Assembly (NCBI RefSeq): GCF_020921035.1
Contig: NC_063155.1
Coordinates: forward strand, 30,311,294 to 30,375,293
Direction of reading: 5' to 3'
DNA length: 64,000 nucleotides
DNA from: Rhodamnia argentea
Lineage: Eukaryota > Streptophyta > Magnoliopsida > Myrtales > Myrtaceae
Part shown: positions 13,367 to 24,100 of the stretch, one piece after another
How positions within the stretch are numbered: the first letter of the stretch is position 1
How the letters are laid out: the number at the start of each line of letters is the position of its first letter
Position numbers and translations under genes: made by a program
Notes under the pieces: generated by a model
Databases searched by the model: none
What the model saw: the letters and a program-made list of their open reading frames with translations, nothing else
Told to the model about the DNA's origin: nothing

Positions 13367-13741
13367 AGGGCATGCACGATAACGACTCTGATTCTCCGAT
13401 TTCGTTCTCCATAACAAAAAATAATGAGAAACATGTTTGATAACGTAAATGATTCTGATTTCGATTTTGTTTTCGAAAACAATTTTGAAGCAAAAACAAG
13501 AATAAAAAAAAGTTAATTCTGGAAAAAAAATCATTTTCAAAAACATAAAAAGTATGAAATCCCACATATCTTAATTTTCTCTTTTAATTCTCTCATCACT
13601 TTCCCTTAACCTAAAGTATAAATTTTGTACGGTTATCAAATATGTTTCGATTTTTCAAAACTCATCTAGGGAACAGAATCAGAAAAAATAATTCTAATCA
13701 GAATCATTTTTTTTTATTAAAACCATTGCCATGCAAGTCCT
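13367..13741. mobile_element. hAT-like MITE (non-autonomous DNA transposon)
   Basis: The left end reads AGGGCATGCACGATAAC and the right end, reverse complemented, reads AGGACTTGCATGGCAATGG. They form imperfect terminal inverted repeats around about 375 bp of AT-rich non-coding DNA. The termini match those of the element at 50701-51162 (shared AGG..GCATG..AAC pattern), so both belong to one family. I did not find an intact 8-bp target-site duplication, so the hAT assignment rests on terminal sequence only. Confidence 0.55.
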
Positions 13742-14255
13742 AAGAATAATTAAGAAATTTCATCATAGCGTTTTCTTAATATAAAGTGGGTTTGTTTATT
13801 TCTCTGCTCTACCTTTTTGTCCTTTTTCTTGGTTAATTTTACCTTTTTTTGCTCTTTGATTTGCCTTAGGAAAAGTAAGTTTGCGCGGGTTTTAATGAAA
13901 AATGCAAAAGCGAGACAAAAATTCCAATGGATGCGATTTTGGACGTCATGTGGACAAAATTCACTAGATGACCAAAATGTCCTGGTCGTAATGTATATGT
14001 GCTTCCTTGACAGGTAATGTACATATCGATTTCTGATCTTTTCAGGTTTAATGCCAATATTGATCCATTGTTATGTCCCTTAGTTGAGATATTTACATTA
14101 AATTAATGCAAAACATAATAGGGCCGACCCATCCATCGACATTTTAAACATGGAAATCATTCAAATGAATTTCTAAAACAGAAAAAGTATAGTCAACATT
14201 TCTTGAAAATTGATCATACCACTCTATCATATCATCTAGTGAATTTCCTTTCAAA

Positions 14256-14640
14256 TGCGAAGGGCGGGACGACATGATAAGATTAGGTCGGCGGAGGCGG
14301 GGGCCGCAGAAAAGATGCGGGGGCGGGTGTGTGGCGACACGTGGCTCCGCGAAATGGATGCCCGGGAGGCGAATCTCGGCGAGTTTTTGGGGTGGAAGGG
14401 AACGGAGGATAAAGAGAATTGGATAACTCGAGAGAGCCGCTGCTGCCATCAGCGTCACGGAGGCCGGCGGTTGGCCCTTTTTGAAGTTGCCCCAATTCCA
14501 CGGGGGTGGGGCCCCCCGCCCGCTTCTCTTCTCTCTCCGTCCCCCACCCCGGGGAAGGAAAGCACAAATCCTCCCGCCCCCCGTCGCTGTCCTTGGTCCC
14601 CCCGTCCGTCTTTTCTCGCACCAACCGCGGTCGGGCCGAT
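14256..14640. other. GC-rich island with a G-box
   Basis: A conspicuously GC-rich stretch in AT-rich surroundings. It contains ACACGTGGC, an ACGT-core G-box, at about 14338 and long C and G runs. It looks like a promoter or 5' end, but no coding exons of a recognised gene follow on either strand. The open frames across it (for example minus strand 14283-14867) are low-complexity Pro/Ser/Phe sequence. It may be a captured or abandoned promoter fragment. Confidence 0.35.
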
Positions 14641-14899
14641 TCGTACGAGATCGAAAAGGAAGAGACGAACGCTAATGTTTGGAGGAGGGAAAAAAACAGA
14701 ATCCTAAGCGAAGAAATGCGAAGTGCGGAACTTGAATCCCGGAAGGAAATAATTGTCCTCGGGAGTTGTTTGGAAGAGGGAAAAAAAATAGAGAAGAGAA
14801 AAATGTAGGGATTTAAGAATTGTTCTGTTTGGAAAGAGAGAGAAAACAGGGGGAAAAAAAAAAGCAATAGTCTTTTTAATAAATTTGTCCTTCGACCTT

Positions 14900-17482
14900 G
14901 AATTGACTCATTGCCTCAATTTTGAGTAGCGGTGATAGGTTCGGGCGGTTCGATTCCCACCCCAGAATCTTGAATTTACCGAACCTATTGGTTCGGTCCG
15001 ATTTCAAGAAAGACGATTCGGTTCGCGGTTTCGATTTTCGATTCCGGGAAGGAACCACCCACCCAGGAACCAGACCGAAACTGCAGTTGAATTTGAAGCC
15101 GAATGATCCCACTTTCTCTTTGCTGATTAAAGCTCGTGCTTTAAATCGCCGTCCCTCCACTCATGTTTCAGTGAACCAGAGATGAATCAGGTTCGAATTT
15201 CTTGGTACGATCACTTCGTGTACTTGAGCACTGCTCTTCTTGACCTGCACATGAAATTGGGATGCGACTTTTTATGCGGGCAAGATGTTTTGAGCATGTA
15301 TGCCCAAGAGAGAAGTCGTTTCGTGGAAAGCGTTAATCGGTGGGTATTCACCAAAGGGGATGGATGTCGAAGCACCGAAGCTCTTTATACGAATGCTTGT
15401 GGAGGTTTTAGTCCTCACGCCACCGCACTGGTGACTTTGGTTCCTTCCTGGGATCATTGTGGTTTAGTGTTTCAAGGGAGATGCATTGATAGTTTGGGAA
15501 TTAAGTCCGGGCTTGAATTGGATTGTTTTGCCACCGATTTCATTGGACCGCTCAATCAGGCACCGACGACCCAGTCTCCGATTTCGAAAATTGAGAGCCT
15601 ATCCCTATGGTCTGGTTTCGGATTCCATAATAGAAACCGGATCGCCCGAGGACTGATTACCCCCTAATGCCACTGCATTTGCATTAAATGAGGTGGGACT
15701 CTTTCCAAGGGTTGGACTTGCGAAGTACTTGTGGTAGACCCTTTTGGCCTTGCATTTACTTGTAGAACTTTGATGCTTTGTTCTTCGTGTGGGTAAACTT
15801 GGCAAGGGTGAAAAATGTTCAGCTATGTGTTTTGCAAAAAGAGCATAAGCAATTTTGCGAAGTTACACTAACATGCAGGAATATCCCCCAACCCTCTCAT
15901 GCCGATAAGCCTTGTGGGCTGGGGACAACCCTTTTGGCACGAACATGTATGAAAATACTCAACGATTTTGCAATTGTCATCAAACTTGTTCGATATTTTC
16001 AAAACATTCTTTGAATCGTCGTCTTGTAATTGCCTGTCTCCTGCCATCTCTTTATGTTAAATTTTCGTTGCTTAGATGAGAGATTTGCTTATATAAACTA
16101 GTTGAACAATTACATGGAGACATGAAACAGAAAATACAAAGGTCGGACGATTCCCCAAGCGGCCCTGAAATAGGCCAATTCGGTTCTAGGGTCAATCGAT
16201 CCAGTTCCTACTTTCGAAAATTGAGAACCAACTCTGATATGGCAGATTTCAAGTTCTTGGTTCGAAATTCACCCGCGCTTAGTTATCCCAGTAAGTATGA
16301 GCTATTTTCGTCTTTTCTTCTCCCTCTTATTCGTCCACTCTTTTCCAGAGTGAAAAGGATAGAAGGGGGAAGGGGAAAAAAAAAACTCCTAGGCACCGGA
16401 CAATGTTGATAATCGAGAGAACCGTTCAAGTATGAAGTTATCCTCGAATCTTGACCTTAGACCTGAAAAAAAAAAAAAAAAACAGCCGAATCCATGACCT
16501 CGGAGTTTCGACGACTACAATTTGCCGTTGTCTTGTGTCCATGCGCAGACCGATGCATTGAGCTTGAGCCTGTAATACGCACCACACGACCAAATGGCTT
16601 TTGAATATTGTATGGGTGTGGAAGAAGAATTCAAGTTCCAATGCCTCACCAATCCACGCGATACCCGCACAACCCGGCAGTTCACGTTTTTTTTTTCTTT
16701 TCTCGAACCTAGTTTGAACTGTTTTTTGGCTATGGGAAATCTGATACAATTGTTTGACAAGAAATAATTACTCAATTAGTTATAACCATATTGTACGGAT
16801 GACAATTCAGTCATAAATTTTTCAATTTTGTTAATTTAGTTATAAACCCTTATGTGAAAATTTTAATGTAGTCCTTTCCGTCAATTTTTGCCGAAACAAT
16901 CGCTGAGTACAACAGGTTTGAGAGCGGTTTGACAACTTCCCCTCTTTGGATGTGTTGTTTTCCATTTTCCATCTTTTTCTTCTTTTGGTCGCTATATCAA
17001 CACATACAGAAGGGCTTTTGGAAAATGTGAAGCCGGCAGAAGTTGCGAAACTTCTTAGATATCCCAACCTCGCTCTCCGGTGTAATTAGGCCGGACGGCC
17101 CAGATTAGCCCATCTGGTCCGAGTTATCCACAAATACTCTTTTCGGTGTCGGCCCATAATGAACAAATTACGATCTTTGGAACATGGATTTGGCCGTCGC
17201 TGTTCACTAGATCAGCTCAAGCCTCGTTTCCTGGGAAGTTGCAAATTTTTTTTATTGTTTTGTATTTAGCAATCTAGTCCTCTAATTTATGCGGCCTTTG
17301 CAATGGGGTCCTCAAACTTCCTTTGGTGTAGATGGAGTCCTCTGCTTGACTTTTTCAGTTGTCATCCCTCATTTTCAGTCATCGCACTTAATTATGTTGA
17401 CGTGGTTGTTTGACTTTGATGTGCTCATCTTCGATACTTTAAAGCACGATGGAGGAAAAACATACTTAAACTTTCTAAAATG
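14900..17482. other. repeat-derived intergenic DNA
   Basis: Blocks at about 14930-15090, 15575-15655 and 16130-16290 share a GGTTCGG/GATTTCGAAAATTGAGAACC vocabulary. A block at 49495-49640 resembles them. They look like dispersed repeat copies. The 161-codon frame starting at 15182 has no domain I recognise. Confidence 0.35.
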
Positions 17483-17499
17483 TAGTGTAAAGGAAAGTT

Positions 17500-17614
17500 A
17501 ATGTCACCAGTTAAATCCTCCAAGACGCGATCGGGGAGATTCGAAATCGAGACCTCATCGGTTTAATTGTCTAAGGCCCAGGGAACTTACCAACTCAGCC
17601 AACGCCTCATTGGC
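17500..17614 (-). mobile_element. tRNA-derived SINE with 17-bp target-site duplication
   Basis: Read on the minus strand, the element begins with a tRNA-like head: GGCTGAGTTGGTAAG resembles an RNA polymerase III A box, and GATTTCGAATC about 35-40 nt later resembles a B box. The body is only 115 bp. It is flanked by a perfect 17-bp direct repeat, TAGTGTAAAGGAAAGTT, at 17483-17499 and 17615-17631. A long TSD and internal pol III promoter boxes are what is expected of a SINE inserted by LINE-encoded target-primed reverse transcription. The perfect TSD suggests a fairly recent insertion. Confidence 0.85.
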
Positions 17615-18613
17615 TAGTGTAAAGGAAAGTTTGACATATTATAAGTCTAGATTTATTTAAGAACAAAATAGATGCACCATAAAAAAAAAAGTTTCTTTCC
17701 CCTTTTTCCCTTGATAGACTAAATTTTTGGAACTATAAGAGCATTATCCACAAATATACACATCAAAAGGTCGCATTCACACTTTACCAATAAAAAAAAA
17801 AGGTCGCATTCGCATATGACAATTACAAAAGGATTTGATTAGAAAAGCCAAATGAGTTAGAGGACTTGGTTTGCGAGAAAAAATCGATAATTCGATTGCA
17901 GATATTATTCACGCTATACGATTAAGGTTGCGTTTGGTTCAGCATTTTTTAGGAAAGTTATTGAGAAAATGCAAAGACTTTACGTTAAAAGGATTTTTTT
18001 TTTCTGAATGCAAATAGTATTTAATAAAATGTAATTGAAAAACACCTTGAGAGTCAATTTTGGTTTAAATGATGTTTGAAAAAAATAGACTTGTAAAGAA
18101 GTTTACTATGTATTTTAAATAATAAAAGAGTGAGATGGCCAAATATCGATGATGGCCGCCTGGAGTCGTGCGAGCCGGGGACCCAATGCCACAATCGTGC
18201 AACCCCATGCAATGCCTAGCCAAGGTCGTGCGACCTAAGGCGAGGGTCACCGGTACCTAGAGCCGGCAATATGGGTCATATGCCCATTTTCTGACTCATT
18301 TTGAGAAGACCCCACTCTATATGGGTAACTCACTTTTTTTAAAAATGGGATAAAATGGGTTGAAAAAACTAAAGTCCAAAAAACAGGTTAAAATATGGGT
18401 TATCTTTTTGACCCATATTTTAACCCATTTTTCAACTCTACGTCACTCAGAAAAAGGCGAACCCCACGCTTTGGAAGCCATTGGAGTCTTCATCTCTGTT
18501 TCCTTCTTCTTCACCGAGTCCGAGAGTAACGAACATAGAGGAAGATCACTCGACGGAGACTACTTCCGCCGCGACGGCCGCCTGCGAGCATCTAGCTCGT
18601 CCGGAATTCGTTG

Positions 18614-18862
18614 TTCAATCTTTACGCGTCCGGAGGCGGTGACATGACACTTTGCCGCCGGATGTTTGACGAAATGCCCCAAAGAGACGTCGTGTCGTAG
18701 ACTGTCCTCATCACTGCATACACGAAGGTTAGGAGGTTCGATGATGTCATGATGGCGTTCGAGCGGATGTTGCTGTCCGAGTTAAACCCGAATCGGGTGG
18801 TCACGATGGTGAATGTGTTGGCCGCTTGTTCGAGTGTGAGGTCGTCGGCCTCGGACGGAGGA
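18614..18862 (+). pseudogene. PPR (pentatricopeptide repeat) gene fragment
   Basis: Frame 18614 translates to NLYASGGDM, then RRMFDEMPQRDVVS, a TAG stop at 18698-18700 where PPR proteins have Trp, then TVLITAYTKVRRFDDVMMAF and a segment ending VLAACSSV. This is the P/L/S-type PPR pattern (FDEMPxRDVVSW, ITAYTK, VNVLAAC). The fragment is about 80 codons, with the nonsense codon and one apparent extra Val codon (NRVVTMVNV). It lies inside repeat DNA: ATGGGTCA-rich blocks at about 18255-18420 and 18970-19100 flank it, so it is probably a gene piece captured by a transposon and not a decayed resident gene. Confidence 0.8.
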
Positions 18863-19106
18863 GGGAGGAGGAGTCGTAGAGGGGGAGGAGGGAGGAGAAA
18901 GGAGGAAAAAAAAAAAAAAATAAAAAAGGAAAACGAAAAAAAAAAAAAAAAGGAAACGCTTAAGAAATACGGGGTCGGGTATGGGTCGGGTCGGGTATGG
19001 TTCATAAAATTTGTATTGTATAGAAATGGGTCAAAACGAGTTATATGGGTCAATATGGGTCGGACCATATTCGACCCGATCCAAACCCGACTCGACCCAC
19101 CCATTT

Positions 19107-19480
19107 GACACCTCATGCCTGGCTCATTGGAGATGGCTGGGTCAAACAAAAACGTGGTGGAGGAGAGAGAGATTGATAGTGTAACAGCAAGAACTAGAAC
19201 TTATAAAACTTAAAGAGGACAAGATGGGAATAATTTTTTTTTTTAAGTAAAATGACACGAATGGTCCATAAACTCAATATGCAATGTGATCACCGATACC
19301 ATACCCGGCTCGTTAGAGATGGCAAGGTAAAACAAAAACATGGTGGAGGAGAGAGAGATTGATAGTGTAACGGCAAGAACCAGAACTTATAAAACTTAAA
19401 GAGGACAAGATGGGAATAATTTTTTTTTTTTTTAAGTAAAATGACACCAATGGTCCATAAACTCAATATGCAATGTGATC
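19107..19480. repeat. two-copy direct tandem duplication, period 186 bp
   Basis: The segment from about 19107 to 19292 is repeated at about 19293-19480. Both copies contain GGTGGAGGAGAGAGAGATTG, then AGAGGACAAGATGGGAATAA, a T-run of different length, and AATGGTCCATAAACTC. Only a few substitutions separate the copies. There is no coding potential. Confidence 0.85.
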
Positions 19481-19775
19481 ATTGAAATTTTAATTTGATC
19501 AATATGGGCTCTGAACTTTTACCCAATGTGCAATCTAGCCCACGAACTTTCAATTTGTTCAACGTGGTCCCCGAACTTTCGGAATATGTTTAACTAAGTC
19601 CTTGAACTATAAAAAAATTCAACGTTATCATTTAACCCAAATTAATGGAAGGACTATATTGAAAATCTTCATATAATTCAGAAATTAAGTTAAACATGTT
19701 CTAAAAGTTCAGGGATTATCTTGGTCAAATTAAAGTTTAGGGATCGCATTGCACATTGGGTCAAGATGTATAGAC
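19446..19775. mobile_element. foldback element of a dispersed family
   Basis: The left part (CTCAATATGCAATGTGATCA, then TTTTAATTTGATCAATATGG) is an imperfect inverted copy of the right part (TGGTCAAATTAAAGTTTAGG, then CGCATTGCACATTGGGTC). A diverged copy of the left arm occurs at about 46920-47100. Ends and TSD are not resolved. Its left end is shared with the 186-bp tandem duplication. Confidence 0.5.
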
Positions 19776-21181
19776 ACATTGTCTTTTTTTTTTTTTTTAA
19801 ATTAAACTCTAGTGGCTTTCTGAAAATGTTGAAAGGTCGAGGCAGGTTCACCTAAGTTAAGGAACTTTGGTAAAACTTTTGAAACGGTAGCATTTTCCAA
19901 ATAAGCTCTCAAAAATAGTTGCCAAATTATTAAGCATTTACTCGGTGATCTTTAAAGCCTCAAAACTCATTCTCAAAATTGAATCAAACCTTCTGAAATT
20001 ATGATTTGCGCGTTCTCAACTTCATTACAACTCCGACCCAAAAAAAAAAAAAAAAACCTTCATTACAAAGTGCTTTCATTAAACAGTACATTTATTTTTG
20101 CCGGATAGCCTTTTTTTTTTGCCAATTTATTACCGAGTTCCTCGACGAAGAGATATTCCCCTAAAAGAAACCACTGTTCCCCTTTTTTTGTTCGACGGAG
20201 TCGCTTCTTTTCCATTTACAGATGTTTCATGGATGACAATAAATGGTGCATTTGTTCCACTAAAAATGTTACTAAAAATATTTTTCGACGTTTGAATTTC
20301 ATTTGGAAAATGATTTCAATTTCATAACTTCATCAGTGGCAAATTTTTTTTTTTTAATTTTTTTTCTTTTCCTTTTCTTCTTCTTTCTTTCTCCATTGCC
20401 AACAGTTGCGGCACCCACCAGCAAGCTTGGTAGATGGCCTCGAGCTCACCAGTGGCCATCGCCGGCCAGTCGCAATGAGGAAGGCAGAAAAAGAAAAAGA
20501 AACAAATAATGTTAAAATATTGAAACGAATTAAAGATGAGCAATTTTGGAACGTGTTTTCACCTCTTCATATGGGGGATTTTTTTTTATTTATTGAAGAA
20601 GGGGGAATTCACTTTTCTGTTGTTGTACATAAACTTTTCGTCGATCAAAAAGTATTTTCTATTAACTAGATCATTTTCCGATAAACTAAACCGGTAAAAA
20701 TCAGCAAAACTAATTCCGAGAAAACACTTTTCCCCAAACAAATACACCCTACGTCTATAAAGCCATGTTAACAAATAAAAGCCATTGTAAATCTTTACCG
20801 ACTCATCCCGTTTGTTATGCACGTCCTTTACATAATCATTTAACAAGAATCAAAATGTATCCCGTAACTGAGTCGTAATGATTTCCGCCAAAATTTGTCA
20901 AATGTAAGTAAATGAACGTGAAATTAAGCGAAGTAAAATGAATGGTTGTCTCGTAGAAAAGAATAAACAAATCAATTAGCCCACCAAAACGCGGGCTACG
21001 AAGCTGCAGTCCACGTCGGAGCGCATTCGTATTCTTCATTCTAATGCCGCGACGATGGCGGTTTCATTCCACCAGATCTGAAACTTAGCGGAGCTTCGAC
21101 ACCTATCGCCGTTTGGGCGACGTTCACTCCCTTGTGCCGAAGCCAAGCTGTTGCTTCCCGTTCGGTGGGGGCGAGCGGAAA
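19776..21181. other. intergenic, VHA-a upstream region
   Basis: AT-rich DNA with a GC-rich core at about 20400-20470 between T-rich and A-rich arms, similar in layout to the elements at 40.7 and 42.1 kb. The last 150 bp before the VHA-a ATG are GC-rich and probably the 5' leader. No other gene is seen. Confidence 0.35.
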
Positions 21182-24100
21182 ATGGAGTTCTTCGACAACT
21201 TGCCCGCCATGGATCTGATGCGCTCCGAGAAGATGACCTTCGTTCAGCTCATCATCCCCTTCGAGTCCGCTCACCGAGCCATCACTTACCTCGGCGAGCT
21301 CGGCCTCCTCCAATTCCGCGATGTAAGCATCCGACTCCTTCGTTCCTTGATCTCGAGTTCTGGATCGAATTGGCCGTTTAGTTGGTCGCTGGAGGGAAGG
21401 GGTAATGGTGGACGATTCGATGAATCTACCTTTAAGTGGATAAGGTGTCACTGATCGATGATCCAGTCGGGGTGGAATGATCGTGTTCTTCGTTTCAAGT
21501 TACAAAGCGATGTGGTAGGATTTGCTTTTAGGGACGGTTATGTTGCCATTGGATCGCGTAGTTATTGATTTTGCTTTTCGGGCCATAGTATGGTGCAAAA
21601 CGGGAAATTCAGTGAAGTGGAGGCGAGTAAGAGCTGTTCAGATAAATTACAGAGGTCAATAACCTGGAAGGGATCGGGATAATGCATAAAGAATCTCATT
21701 GGCAGGATTCTGAGATATTCTGAATGAGAGATGCCTTGTTTTAATACAATGCATTGGGAGGTCTCACCAACTACAAGCTAGTGATTAGGATGAGAGAGTT
21801 AACGACTCTCAAGCGGCGTCGAACTTCTTATGTAATTTATTGGCAATGCAGTCACTCACTCTTGGCCATGTAGGCGCATGGAAAATTGGAAGAAACTGTG
21901 AACTTACATTAAATTGAAAAGAAACAGACGACCATGACATCACTAGCATTTTAGGCACTAGCTTCCGAGGGAAAGAAAATGAGAAACTAAGAGGGAAATG
22001 ATAGAATGGGGTCTTGTAGCTTGAGAAAACTTTTGCTTGGTCAAATTCTAGGGCGAATGCGAAGTCACTGATTGAACCTTATTAATTGTCCTTCCTAGCT
22101 AATTTCTATGGAGGTTGTGTTCTTTGATGTCAAATTAATGTTTATTGCCCAGATATAGAATGTTTTCATGTAAGAAGCAGATTGATGCAAGGAAGCACCA
22201 TGATATATCTTTGTACCAGAGATTATTGTCAGAACATTATCCATCTAATTGTACCTTTTCTTCCCTTTTTTTGTGATCTGTTATAAGTACCATAAACCGA
22301 CTGATGAAGAAAAAGAAACGGAAATCAAAGTTTCGTGGTTGTATAGGAATAAAGATACTTATACTGGTAAGCAATATGTAACTGCTTCTGCTCAACGATG
22401 TTTCCCTTTTGCAGCTTAATGCAGATAGAAGTCCTTTCCAGAGAACGTTTGTTAATCAGGTATCTTTGCAGCTGTAGTTGACATACTTTTCTAATGCACA
22501 AGGGGCTTCGGATTTTGCCAAGATATTTCATTGCCATCCAGAGAACATGTCTCTGATACTTCTTCCCTTTGGAATGCCATTGGCAGGTGAAACGGTGTGG
22601 AGAGATGTCAAGAAAATTGCGCTTTTTCAAAGATCAGATCAGCAAGGCTAGTCTAGTATCTTCCCTGCATTCAGAAACACAATCAGCTGTCGAGTTGGAG
22701 GAATTAGAGGTTCATTTCTTGTACCATTGCTTTTCCTGCTCGCAAGGCTTTGCCTCGAGATATTGCATACGAATTGGATGGTTCGATTGATATTCTATAT
22801 GTAATGTTTGACCGTAGATCCAACTGGCTGAACATGAACATGAGCTAAATGAGATGAATGCAAATAGCGAGAAACTTCGACAGGCCTATAATGAGCTCCT
22901 GGAGTTTAAAATGGTTTTGCAAAAGGTATTCTTCTTTCTCATTCCTCACTCTGGCTTTGTTTCATGAACAGCTAGGTACAATGTATCGACTTTCTTCCTT
23001 ATGTATTGTAGAATTGACTAAAAGTCTAAGTTAGAATATCTTGTATTCTAGCTTCTTTGGTTAATTGTGGGCTTGAGATGATAAATGGTTTAAGATACTA
23101 AAGATGACATAGGCATGTCGTCCTTGGTACATTATTTGCTTGCCAAGTTATTTAGGCTGGAGTTAAGTGGAGGTAGATTGGTGTATCGTTTCTTTTCATG
23201 GACAGGCTACAGGCTGTTCCAGTTGGATGGCGAGCTATTTTTGCCTCATACAATTGTTGCTCTACTGGCTAATTTAATGAGTAGGTTAGAGTATTAATGT
23301 GGCTATTATTTGTCATACACGAACTAAATGTATAGTGTGTGCTAATCTGAAGTCTGAAGATTGGATGAAATATGTTTTGTTGGTATCTTTGGATGAAAGG
23401 TTAAAACCTCTCTCTGGTTAGACTATGTTGGATTTTTCAGAGTCTGCTGGTCATTCTTGTAAAGGCATTGAAAAATTTTGCCCTGTAATATCATTTTGCA
23501 AATGAAGGGACAAAGAAAGGCTTTATAGGACAGAAGTTCAGCCCCAATGGATGTTGGGCTTAAGAATCTTCCTCAATTAATACAGTACAATGCTGGAATG
23601 ATTCTAGCTTTACAAAATTGTAGGAAAAAAGGCTTAGATGTGGTTGGCCCTGCTTTAATCTCCTTGAAGGGATATTCATTGTTTCATTTTGTCCCTTGGG
23701 GCCACCACCAGGCAGGTGGTTTTCTTGTCTCAGGAAAGAGTCCTGTGGTTGTGGAGGATAGAGAATTGGACGAAAATATTCACTCAAATGGTGACTATGT
23801 TGACACGGCATCCTTACTTGAGAAGGTATTTTATGCATTTCCATGTTGAAAAACGTGCGCTTAACTGACACTATGTTGTCTCTTTGTGAATAAAACTTGT
23901 GTTTTTCCGGAACTTAATTTTTCTTATGTGGATTGCTGTTGGCTTTCAGGAAATGAGACCTGAAGTAATGGAGCAATCATGTGTAAGATTTATCAGTGGC
24001 ATTATATGTAAGTCAAAAGTTCAAATATTTGAGAGGATGCTTTTCCGTGCCACAAGAGGAAATATGCTTTTTAATCAGGCACCAGCTGATGAAGATATAG

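Noticed and set aside
14283-14867. 194-codon minus-strand open frame over the GC-rich island
   Set aside because: Composition is low-complexity Phe/Ser then Pro/Gly driven by homopurine/homopyrimidine runs; no family match.
15182-15667. 161-codon plus-strand open frame
   Set aside because: No domain, no homologue I recognise, no splice context, and flanked by dispersed repeat blocks; probably chance.
17500-17614. tRNA gene on the minus strand
   Set aside because: A- and B-box-like motifs are present but there is no cloverleaf or acceptor stem, and the 17-bp TSD shows it is a SINE.
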